64,000 bases of DNA from Phyto melanocephala (Eukaryota > Arthropoda > Insecta > Diptera > Rhinophoridae). A program made the translations under genes and the position numbers. Every line of letters begins with the position of its first letter. The stretch's first letter is position 1. The stretch spans positions 7,990,001-8,054,000 of the forward strand of contig OW799233.1 of NCBI GenBank assembly GCA_941918925.1, given 5' to 3'. Below, one piece after another: positions 11,006-21,846 of this stretch. Below the pieces are notes generated by a model. That model was given only the letters and a program-made list of their open reading frames with translations, did not search any database and was not told where the DNA came from.

Positions 11006-13845
11006 TTTTTTAATTTTGTTGTATAATGAAGGTCTACATATCATCATATCTTAATAAAGTTCTAAGTTACATTGAAAATTTTAAAGGAGAAGCTAAAACC
11101 TTTCATTGTGAATATTTAACTATTAATTTTTTTGTGATTAAGTACTAAGGTTTTTTTTATTAGTTAGGTAGGAAAGGAAGATGCAGGAAGCAGGATCCGC
11201 CTCTAACACCTACACTCGAAGACCAATATGGTCTATTGTGTTTTCTTTTATACAATAAAGATAGAAGGTTTTTTTCTATTTCTATGTAATATTTTTAATT
11301 GGCTTAGATTTCTATTGCACGTATATGGAATTAAATAAATATTAAAAATTTCCCAAATGTATAGATATGTTTTCGATTACCATATCCTTCGATTCCTTTT
11401 TTAATATCAGTCATTTGCTATGTGCATGTTCATTCTCCCTTAATTACATTATTTCTAATTTAATTACAATCTAGCCGAAACTGGATCGGATCGATTGCTA
11501 GTCGCAACAATATTTTTGAATTATATTAGTTTAAGATAAATTCTGAAGGCGTTATTTGTGAAAATTAATAACTTCTTATTTTTAGAGAAATTTTTTCTAT
11601 GTTATATTTTTTTTAACTTCAATGTAAAAATATATACCTATGTATTCCATTTTTTGAAATTTTTAAAACGTTGTTAACAAAAAATAAATTCATTTTGACG
11701 GATGCAGACACGTTTTAAAAACAAAATTTGCATTACTTGTGAATTCTTAAAAAAAAACAATTAGTTGATTGGATACCTTGATTTATGGTAATAAAAAAAG
11801 CCACTCTAGTCCAATTTATTATAAAATTTCTTATCAAATAAAACAATTGCATCTTAAGTCTTATGTGTATAGTATGTTTTAAAAATTCCTTACATACAAA
11901 CAATTGACAATGTACCTATGGGCCGTTTTATTTTTTTTAATATATTGACATCACAAAGAGAACGTCATCCAAGAAATTAAAAGAATACAAGAAAAAAGAA
12001 ATATAGGTATTCATACTTTTTTCGTTTTTGCACAAATATAAAGTTAAAAATATCGTTGTTTTATTGCTTGATATTTGTTTTGAAGCAAACAAAAAAAAAA
12101 AAAAAAAATTGCGCTGCATATTTATTATTAAACTAATGAAAAGAAAACGTAAAATTTATTTAATTTAGTCAATAACAAAGAAATATTTTCATCAATTCTA
12201 TTGTGTTTGCTTTCTTTCTTTTTAAAAGTGTCTTAATTTTCATTCTTATACTTTTGTGAAAAAATTTTCCTATTTTTCTACTTATAATATAAAAAGGTAA
12301 ATACCTACATACATTACAATAAAATTAATGCTTAAAAAATGTATGTAGAGAAAAGAAATAACTCGTAACAAAACGAAAAAATAATAATAATGTTATCTAC
12401 TTTTTCAAAATTCTTATGCTAGGGTATTAATTTTTATTTTTGCATACATATCGATGGTCGCAAGTAAAAAGGCAATAACTTTTATTTCGTACTAAATTGA
12501 GTTTTTCAGTGATTGCAATAGATTCCACACAAATAGATCTTGACACAAGAATTGAGTGCAACAAAATAAATAAAAAAGTTTTTTTATGCAATTATACAAA
12601 ATAGATTATATTATGATAGTATAATTTCTGTTACGTTTTTGTCTTCTGTGAAGTTACCATTATATGATTCAGTGCATTTTTACCTGTGACCAACGATATA
12701 TTTTTGTAACCTTATTTAGATTGTCTCTTTGATAGAATTTTCTTGATTTAGGTTTGAATTTTATGAGTCTTTTTAATTTTGTTTGCAGTTTAAATAATTG
12801 ATATATTTTAATAATAAAAAACAAGCCGATATTTTGTATGGATCAGAAGTGCTCTCAGATAACTTTGGTTATGGTATAAAGAAACTAAGGTTTAAGTGTT
12901 TAGGTACCTGTATGTACTCTGTTAGATTTGGTTAGTATAATATCTTTTGCTTTGAAATTTTTGGCTTTTCTTGTGGGCGCAAAATCGGTTTTAAAATCTA
13001 AAATTACAAATTCCTTGCTGCATGTAAAGACTTTTCCAACCGTAATGCACGATGTTAATTGTGAGTCACACATTAACGCCAAGTTTTTTTCCCAAATGAA
13101 ATTCTTACATTTTAGAAAAATTTTACAATTTTATTATGTATACATCTTGCAACCTCTTTTTTAATGTACCTCATTTTTGTATGGGCGCAAAAGCACATTA
13201 AATACTTTCGAATTTAGTAGTGATTCCTATAGGATAAAAACCCTTTAGGAGCTCTCCGAAAATAGTACTTAATTCTGATAATTATTAACGTTATTTAATT
13301 TTTCCTTTAGTCAAATTATAATTTTTTCATTGTTTTAGCTTGAGCAAATATGTTATATGACTATTTCGTATTTGAATTTTAATCTTAAATTTGGTTATTT
13401 TGATTTAACATTTTCTGTGTTATTTTTTTTATGTCATTAATTATTATTTTATAAATTATATTTTTTTTATTCTTTTATTAAAAGCATTGTAAAATTATTT
13501 AAGCAGAAATTTGTGACCTATTATGACCTAAAAGCTAGGTTACAAAAGCTTTAAATAAATAAAAAGTATAAAATTTTTATTTTTATTCAAGTTCCTAATA
13601 AAAACACGAGCAATACAGATGAACAACTATTTACAGGGAAAACGTAACTACTAACAGCTCGTAAAAGGAGTAAATAGCAGTTTGGTGCTACAGGCAAAGC
13701 CTTCCATTGAATTTAAAAAACTACACCCAAGTCTGTAAAATAAAATAAAATTTTAATCAAGTGTAACTCTAATTTGAGAAAGTCAGGAGGAGGTGGAGGA
13801 GAAGAAATTGCAATTGAAAACTATTAAAGTTTTCGTTATTATATA
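11006..13845. other. AT-rich region upstream of Kcmf1
   Basis: No gene is seen over about 2.8 kb. A GC-richer patch at 11165-11235 (AGGAAGATGCAGGAAGCAGG) resembles a transposon fragment but was not identified. At about 12978-13085 is a sequence repeated inside the Kcmf1 U12 intron at 14716-14830. The last about 200 bp should hold the Kcmf1 promoter and 5' UTR, including a GGAGGAGGTGGAGGAG run at about 13787. Confidence 0.4.
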
Positions 13846-16800
13846 ATGAGTCGTCATGAAGGTAAATTTAGTTTTATAAATTAATAAAAAAAATGTTTAA
13901 ATAGCACATTTTTAAAAGTACATAATGCATACAACTTTTTTGTGTCCAGGTGTCAGCTGCGATTCATGTCTTAAATCGAATTTTAATGGTCGCCGCTATA
14001 AATGCTTAATTTGTTATGATTATGATTTGTGTGCCGATTGTTATGAGGAGGGTGTCACCTCAACGCGTCACTTGGTAGATCATCCAATGCAATGCATTTT
14101 AACACGTTCAGATATTGAATTGTTTTTTGGTGGTGAGATGCTTAATTCAGAGCAACCACAAAGTTTTACCTGTCCGTATTGTAAGAAAATGGGCTTTAGT
14201 GATGCCACATTATTGGAGCATGTATCATCGGAGCATACGGAAACCAGTTTAGAAGTTGTGTGTCCAGTATGTGCTGGCCTACCAGGTGGTGAACCGAATC
14301 TAGTCACAGATGATTTTGCCGGTCATCTATCGCTGGAACATCGTACTGGACCACGGGAATTGATTTCATTTTTGATATCCTTTTTCTTAAAAATCGACTT
14401 ATTCAATATTTTTTTGATATATTTATTTGTTCAAAGTAATATAAAGTCTCTTTTGGCTTTATATATATTTTTTATGTTTTCGGGGTACTGTTTGATGTCG
14501 TCGTTCCGAGCGAAATTAAATTGTTTTTAATTACAATACAAACATTGTAATGACAATTCCGAATAGTTTGATTTTACGCTGTTTACAAAGCAGGCTGGGG
14601 CCAATTGTAAATGGATTCGTTTAATATAAGCCTTTTTTAGACTAAACTACATAATTTAATAGTTTTCATTGTGTCTACGCTGCAACAAGATTTTTTCAGG
14701 AACGAAATTTGCAAAATCGGTTTTAAAACTTGAAAATAAAAATTTTTTGCTGCATGTAAAGACTTTTCCAGCAATAATGCACGATGTTAATTGTGAGTCA
14801 CAAAGCTTTTTGCCCAAATTAATTTGGTATTTCTTTGTTTAAATTTTTGACAACTTCAACCATGCAGAGGTACACAATTGAGCAGCGCGTTAAGATTGTT
14901 TGTCAGAAGACCGTCAACATCGACTCATCGTCATGTCTTACAATTGAACATAAAAATTGTCATTGAAAATATAGACGACCATCGGATAGAAGTATGCTAC
15001 CGAAACCGTAGCGAGCATTTGACCAATAGTATGATATACACATTATTGTCATAGATTCTTCTCTGTTTTTATATACAAATAACATATTGCGTTTTGGTTG
15101 GAGCACCTTATAAAAATATATATTTTCCACCTTTGTGTTTTTATATATTAACAAATTTTTGTGAATTAAATATGCACATGTATGCATTTTTATTAATCAC
15201 GTTTTTTTTTAAGTTTTGCTAGAGAACAGAAAAAAATTCCGAGTATGTACCTTATTTTAAATTCATTCTTTAACCATATAGTAGTAGATCTTAACGGAGG
15301 AAAATGGGATATATGAAAAAATGCAATTTATATTTTATAAAAAGTGAAGATCGAAAAATTTGTATGAAAAAAAAAAAAAAATAAATAAATTCGGCATAGC
15401 CGAATGTACATATACATATGTTTATAAATAAGTTATAGGTATGTTTTGTGTATGGTTTTTTCCCTTAACTTCTGTGCACGACGAACCATCATCTATTCGA
15501 CATGGAGGCGGAGTACGTCGCATACCAGGACGTACACTTGGTGGTCCGCGAGCTCGTCGTTCCAATATGCACTTTAGCTCTTCAAGTGGTCTCTCAGCAT
15601 TGTCACCCTCCGGAAGAGAATCAGTTGACCCAATTGCTGAATTGCTTTCACAGTTGTCGGGTGTTCGACGTGGCGGTCCGCCGACGTCACAGCTGCAGCA
15701 ATTGCAAATGCAAATACAATTGGAACGCCAACAAGTGACGGCAATTATTTAACAAAATTTCTTAGACGAAACGAACTGTTTTGTTTAAACTAAATTTTTA
15801 TTTTTTATTTTTTTTTGTATAGGCTACACGCCAACAGTTGGAACGTTTACCAAGGCGTGCACATCCTTTGGTCTCATCATCGAATTCAAATGCAACCATG
15901 GCTGAGGTAATAAGTGGTGCTACTGGGTCGAGTTCAGGCAGTGGTGGTCTTATAAGTGGCGGTAGTGGTGTCAGCAACACCAATGGAAATAGCAGTGGTA
16001 CGTGCCGTACAAACGAATGGTCGGTATCTGCGCAACATCAGTCGCAGCAATCAAATCTGGCTGCAAACGCTTTGAATACTAGAGAAGTAACGTTGAATTC
16101 TAGCAATTATTTGACTTTCAACGATTTCGGTTTGTCACCACAATATTCCTCCTTTCTACAGCCTGGTGGCAATGGAATCAGTGGTAGTAATGGCAACAGC
16201 ATGTTAGGTATGACAATTGGTGGTAGTGGGGGTGTCTCTGGAAGTGGCGCTAATGCTGGTTCCAGCGTCGGTGCATCAGGAAGCGCTAACAATGGAGCTG
16301 ATGGTTCACAGTCGCAATTCTTGCTCACAAAATTCATGCAACCAACATTGAGCGACGCCGAATGGGCTGAAATTGGACGAGAACGTGCTGATCGGTAAGT
16401 AAAGATCAGATACGTTTATTTAGCTGCTACAAACAATACTTAATACTTTTGAATTTTTAGTTCGCAATTTGTGCAGGTCTTATTGCTCTCAACTTTAGCT
16501 TGTTCTTCGTTGGAGCTTGAAGACGATCACGACAAGCGGTCAGAATCCCAAGAGACTACAAACAGTGATAATGTAAATAATGAAAAAGCGGCAGCAGCAG
16601 CAGCTTCTGATAACAGCAACAATACAAACACAGCCAATGATACTGAAAATTATGTTGATGATGTGCGAGAGACGATGATGAACAACAATGCTGCTGATTC
16701 ATCGGCTCAAACTACAAATACAACAAGCAGTGTTGGCAGTGGACGCCAACAAGTCCATCAGCAACAACAGACTTCGCCTGAAGACTTCGTAGTCGAAGAT

Positions 16801-17124
16801 TTAAAACAGCAACAACAAACATATTCAAGCAAAAAGAAAGCTGTTAATAGTGCTGCTGGCATAAAAGGCCCTACTAGCGTTAGTGGTGGCGCAGGTGGCG
16901 TAGCTGTTACTACTGTTGCCACCAACACAGATAGAGGTTTAGAGCGTCGTGGTCGACCATCACCGGCATTAGCGGGAGGGGCGGCTGTAACTGCTACCGG
17001 TTCACAGTCGCAACAGCAACAAGCTCAACAACCACAAAAATACAAACCGAGTGCTGCCACAACTGCAGCTTCAGCAGCAACAATGTCGGCAGCAAACTCA
17101 AACCAAATGCCCGATACTAGGTAG
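13846..17124 (+). CDS. Kcmf1: KCMF1-type ZZ zinc-finger E3 ubiquitin ligase
   Basis: Product: the fly orthologue of KCMF1, an E3 ubiquitin ligase that in animals works with UBR4 in N-degron, proteasomal and lysosomal turnover. Exons: 13846-13861, 13950-14374, 15480-15734, 15823-16394, 16461-17124. Phases agree and the product has 643 residues. The N-terminal ZZ finger shows the pattern CDSC, CLICYDYDLC and C-CYE. It is followed by a C2H2-type DUF1644-like pair (CPYCKKMGF, CPVCAGLPGGE) and the conserved block GRTLGGPRARRSNMHFSS with DPIAELLSQLSGVRR. A QLQQLQMQIQLERQQ coiled coil follows, then long Gly/Ser/Asn and Gln/Ala-rich regions typical of Drosophila. The exon 2-exon 3 junction only works with an AT-AC intron, annotated separately. 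An ADRSQFVQVLLLSTL segment matches the vertebrate C-terminal motif. Confidence 0.95.
14375..15479 (+). other. U12-type AT-AC intron of Kcmf1
   Basis: Exon 2 ends ...TCATTTTTG. The next bases ATATCCTTTTTC are the textbook U12 AT-AC donor. The intron ends TCCCTTAACTTCTGTGCAC: a U12 branch-site match (CCCTTAACT, 15462-15470) about ten bases before a terminal AC. Joining 14374 to 15480 gives Ser-Phe-Leu-Asp-Glu-Pro-Ser in frame, and no GT-AG pair gives a comparable join. The intron is 1,105 bp. Confidence 0.92.
14700..14950 (+). pseudogene. Tc1/mariner-type transposase N-terminal relic
   Basis: Lies inside the Kcmf1 U12 intron. From 14863 it reads Met-Gln-Arg-Tyr-Thr-Ile-Glu-Gln-Arg-Val-Lys-Ile-Val, the characteristic start of a mariner-superfamily helix-turn-helix, and is then truncated. 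The upstream 115 bp (CTGCATGTAAAGACTTTTCC, ATGCACGATGTTAATTGTGA) are repeated at 12978-13085, marking the 5' end of the same element there. The fragment is too short to be functional. Confidence 0.6.
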
Positions 17125-17978
17125 TGTTATCATTTCAATAGACCCGCCAAATCACTACAAAAACAAAATAAAATCAACATAAATTGCAAGAACAACAGAG
17201 AGCATAACGAAATTCACTCTTAGCAACTAATCAACCAGCCAACCAATTAACTAAGAATAAACAATGAAACATCAAGAAAAAATTAGCAACAAACCAACAT
17301 CTTTAATTATAAATTTAATTTGAAAATAACTTAAAGAACATGCAAAATTGAATAATAAGAGTCATCGCCTCAAAGGTTTTGTAGAAAAAAATAAAAACAT
17401 CGTCTTAAGATACAAAACTATCCATTGGCCTGAATTTTTTCCATTTGTCCAAATAATATTTTACAACACAATTTGGAACTGATGTAATCAATACGATTGA
17501 AGGATTGATAGTTACTGTTTTATTTTAAACTTTTTGACGATTTGATCTACGTATGTATGTTCATCGACTCATAACATGTGTATGCACAGCAGCTGTTGCA
17601 ACAAACAAAATAATATTCGTTTATTAAAATAAATATAAAATATTACCAACTATTTAAAAAATTTATATAATTATAAAAAATAACAAAAAGAAAAGGAAAA
17701 ACTCTTATTGTAATCACAACATTCAAAACATTGCCATTTCTTTTATTTTTTTTATTTTAAGAAGAAAGATAATGTAAGTATTGTCCAGTTATTAGTGTAT
17801 CAGAGTGAAATTGGTTTAAATAGAATTGCCTTTCTTACTTCTTTATATTAACAAATTATTTCACCAGAAACTGAGAAAAAAATTATAATTCTAGTGAGAG
17901 GTTATTGTTTTTATTAGAGACGTTAACAATTTTTCAAAGAGTTATAAAATATAGCAAGTTCATATTCAAATCAATTTA
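17125..17978. other. Kcmf1 3' region and convergent spacer
   Basis: Kcmf1 (plus) and the next gene (minus) converge here. The first few hundred bases are A-rich with AAATAAAAA-type stretches (around 17165 and 17390), presumably 3' UTR. No separate gene was recognised. Confidence 0.4.
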
Positions 17979-20287
17979 CTAAAAGTAGGATACATTTGGC
18001 ATATATACGTCTAAATCCTCCACTGACATTACAGCCTGATGCAGGCAAAAGAAATTTTCAATACAATCCTTGATAGTTGACTCGTCTGTAAAAAAAATAG
18101 CAAATTCTACTTATTGTCATTGAAATAGGCACAATAACAATTACCGGGGTATTGATTTTCCATAATAATACTGCGTGCCAAATTTTTTGCCAACTTTTTG
18201 AATAAGAAGCGATTGCCAATTAAACCATCTTTCATGGGTTTCATAAGGTGTTTGACTACCCAGGGAGAAATGCGCCTTATACAACTGCCAATTAAGATTT
18301 CATTCAGTTCTATGCTTGGGCTACAGGGTGTAAATTCATCGTCACTATCCTCACCAAAGAGTTGAGAAAATTTCCATTTCATTACATCGTGCCAACGTAA
18401 ATCCTCTTCAATGAGATAAGCTAGCGATTCACTTAGTTTACGTCGTTGCATAAATAATTCGCAGGGCCAAATACTTTTGCTTAAATCGACGTCCTGAAAT
18501 GAATGCTGTTGTTTTGGCTCAAGAAAGTTGCGTGAAAGTTCGAGTTGCGGGTTTTCTGTGTGATTTTGTATTGAAGGCACTTCTACCGTAGTTAATTTTG
18601 TGTGATCAATTGTGGCATCTTTTATCTCTTTAAGTATCTTACATATGTGGGGATCATCTGGTTCAGCATTTGGATCAATGCCAAAGATTTCATCTAGTTC
18701 GGTTTTTTCTTCACTAAAAAGTCGAGCCAATTCCGCGGCTACACTGTCATTTGAATTTTCACTGTTTGCAACGTTAGATATGTTACCTTCACCCATAGTA
18801 GTTTCAAGTGTTGTTTGCTTCGTCGTAGCTGGAGATATTGGCGTTGGTGGTGTGACTGAGGCTATGACTACAGATGAGGCTGGACTAAAATAACATTTAT
18901 GTTTAATGTGTTGTTTGTCACCTTGCCTGTGTTGTCTTCTAGAAGAATGATGTTCGAGGGGATGGTGTTGATTATATTGTCTTTTCGACGTATTATATTT
19001 TTTATTTTGGGGAAATTTTTTTACAATTTCATTATATTTTTCTTTTTGTAAATGTTTTTGAAACATTTCAATCTTTTTGTCCAAGGAAATAATATGATTT
19101 TTGTCTTTAATTTCTATTAAACTATATTGATTTATGGATTCGTTAACATTGAGATCTACTTCCAGAAGAGTATTATCTGTTTGTGTTTCTTTGGTAGACG
19201 TTTGTGGCTCGTCTTTACCGTTAATACATTTTTCCAAGTGTGTAATCAGTCTTTTTTCCTGCGTTGTACGCCTTACAACTGCAATCTGAAATAAGAGAAA
19301 AAATCTGGCACTAGGATATGTTTTGAATTTTGTTTTCATTGCTTGCTCTCAAAAAAAAAACTAAATCCGTTTTCCATATAATGATTTTTTATTGCCGCTT
19401 GGAAAGTTATCAAATCATGTATCGTAAAGTCATATTTATTTATTTAAAGTTTTGTAACCCAGCCTCTAGGCCATAATGGGTCAGAAAATTTCTACGAAAA
19501 AAAATTTACAATGCTTTTTACTTTTATAAAAATATAGTAATTTTAAATAAGAAAACAACGGAATTAAAAATAGAATATATAACAAGAAAACTGCACAGAC
19601 AATATAAACCAAATATAAGATCAGAATTGATGTATTTACATGGATAGAAAATGGTCATTTAACATATCAGAGCAAGCCAAATTGATGCAGAAAGAATAAA
19701 AAACTGAGGTCAATCTTGGTCTTTTTTTATTAGATTTAAAAATGTGTGTAATGACATTCGGTCTTTCTAATTGGAACTGAAAAGTAGGTGAAGGGTAAGG
19801 TATACCCTCATATGTAATAAATACAATGCAAACAATTTGTTGAAACCAGCATAGCGGTCCGGATTCCGCTAGTATATACATCAATTTTAACTTACAATTT
19901 TAATCATAGCTCTTTGATAGAATTTCCCTATCATGCATGCCTTCACAGCTTTGTCCTCTAAGATCTCAGCTGTTTTTTTAATAGACTTTTTGTACATTTC
20001 ATGATAATCGTCATTCTCCTCGTCTATAACATAATCATGTTTGTCCTTGAAATTAGAATTCAATAAATTTTGTTTTAATTGCTTTTCCAAATAATTTAAA
20101 TAGTGTTGGCGAACCTGTAATTTAAGCAAATTTAAAGATTATACATTTTAAGATTTATGTGTTTATTTTACTTTACCATTTCAGTTAGACGCGTTAAATC
20201 TGAATCCTGACCATTTTCATACAAATCATGCAGCAAATTGTTGCTATCAATATCATTTTCGTTAATTTCGTCTGCATCTGCAATCAT
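17979..20287 (-). CDS. Unidentified protein with SRI-like C-terminal domain
   Basis: Four exons, 20287-20177, 20114-19896, 19285-18145 and 18085-17979, join with GT-AG signals and correct phase into 525 residues. Residues 1-110 are helical and acidic (LRQHYLNYLEKQL-type heptads). The middle is Lys/His/Ser/Thr-rich low complexity. Residues about 390-520 form a structured C-terminus: RRKLSESLAYLIEEDLRWHD, then ISPWVVKHLMKPMKDGLI, FLFKKLAKNLARSIIMENQY and ESTIKDCIENFF. This pattern (hydrophobic helix, VV..L.P..K..I, F..LA..L...I, I...I..FF) resembles the SRI domain of SETD2, PHRF1 and RECQL5, which binds phosphorylated RNA polymerase II CTD. Seen: the gene structure. Inferred: the domain. I do not recognise the gene and assign no function. 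It is convergent with Kcmf1. Confidence 0.75.
19425..19495 (-). repeat. LINE 3'-end fragment in intron 2 of the SRI-like gene
   Basis: TATTTATTTATTTAAAG followed by TTTTGTAACCCAGCCTCTAGG is the reverse complement of a LINE 3' end with a TAAATAAATA tail, similar to tails at 7720 and 29130. The copy is short and non-coding. Confidence 0.45.
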
Positions 20288-21846
20288 GTTTTAAATTAAT
20301 ATATTTCACTTTTTTAAACTTTAGCGAACTATTGTCCAAAAACGAGTTTTTAACAAATTCTTATTGCAGAAGTAAACAAATAGCAATGGAGAGTGTTGCC
20401 AATATGATACAATTTTATTATGATGTAAAAAATTCAAAAATGTAATTAACAAAAAATTTTATAGAATTTATTTATTTATAAAATCCTTAATGGCAAAAAA
20501 AAACAATACTGAAAAAAAAAAAAAAATTCCAACCACGACTAACTGCGGAATTGGGCCAGATGATTGTTGTAGCACAATGACAAAGTTTGTTTAAATTTCT
20601 TCTAAATATCGTTTACAATTACACTTACAATTACACAAATTTTTCGTTTTAGCTTTTAAAAATTTTACTTTTTACATAAATCCGCGCAAGTTATTTTTAA
20701 ACGAAACTATGTTGTTCTTTCTTATAATTGAATTTTCCTTGCCATTGTGAGAACCTAGAACATTAGGCATATTAGGGACACTTTTTTTTATCCGGAACAT
20801 GGGACATATTGACTAAAATCTTAGCTGTAGGATTGTCTACACTAATAGAATGCAAAATAGTTGCACCATCGCTTGGTAAGGCTCACTATGTTAGCTTCAC
20901 AGCTATGAGCCACTAAGATTTTGTCCTTACCTTTGAGGTTCATTTGAAGAACTATTTAGATGTTTTCTTCTTGTGACTTATTTTTAAAAACACTTACAGA
21001 CATCTCAATTCTTAATTAAAAGGCTTCTATTGTTTTCTGTGCTTTAATTGTTTACTTTATTTTATGTTATATGTTTTTGACAGATTCCAGAGTCTTCCCA
21101 TAATACCTGTTCTTGTATTGCCACAAACTAATATAATACATTGTGGTTATGCTGTCTCTGAGTTGAATAGGCTTTGATTGCAGCACTGTATTCACAAGGT
21201 GTCCTTACAAGTCATATTGTAATGTTCTAGGATTTTACAATAGTTAAATTTTGTTTGTTTTTCTAGTAAAAACTGTCCTAAATAAATAGGACAGATACCT
21301 ACCGCGATCGGTTAAAAATCTGATAAGCCTGTGATATTTATAAGCCTTCCAATATCCGTTAAAAAGATTTGTTATCAAAAATTTTGCAAAATTGGCGATT
21401 TAGATTTGATATTTACAGTTATGAGGGGACGTTCACAACAGTCATATTTTTTTTTATTATTTTAGAACATTTGAATTTCGAGCACCTTGTGACTACAGTA
21501 ATAGTATATTAATTTTAAACAAGTAGAAAAACCGTTATTTAAGTTAAAAAATTCATTCTATTTACTAAAATAAAGTTAACTAAAAAGAAAATATTGAAAG
21601 TTTGTTTTGTGTGTAAAAGAAATTTAAATAAAATATGAAAAATTAAAAAAAATAACAAATGCAGTTTCCGCTTAAAAAACTGTTGAAAACATATATCTTT
21701 ATAATTTTCCTATATAACTGGTATATAAAATCTGATATAATTTAATATTTAATGCTGATAATTATTAAGTCACGAAGACTTTGTTGGTTATTTTGTATCT
21801 TGTTGATTTTAATTTGCATTTATTTATGTTAAAAAGTAATAATAAA
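20288..21846. other. Intergenic spacer, SRI-like gene to EMC1
   Basis: About 1.6 kb without a supported ORF. It should contain the promoter of the SRI-like gene at its left end and the EMC1 3' UTR at its right end. No named repeat was recognised. Confidence 0.4.

Noticed and set aside
14080..14307. Minus-strand ORF over Kcmf1 exon 2
   Set aside because: Antisense shadow of the ZZ/zinc-finger coding sequence; no independent coding signature.
16107..16337. Minus-strand ORF rich in Leu and Pro
   Set aside because: Antisense of the Gly/Ser/Asn-rich part of Kcmf1.
18612..18893. 93-codon plus-strand ORF
   Set aside because: Antisense of exon 3 of the SRI-like gene.
19636..19884. 82-codon minus-strand ORF, apparently continuous with the upstream exon
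   Set aside because: Lies in intron 2 of the SRI-like gene; the splice from 19896 to 19285 preserves a better frame and the ORF contents are not protein-like.
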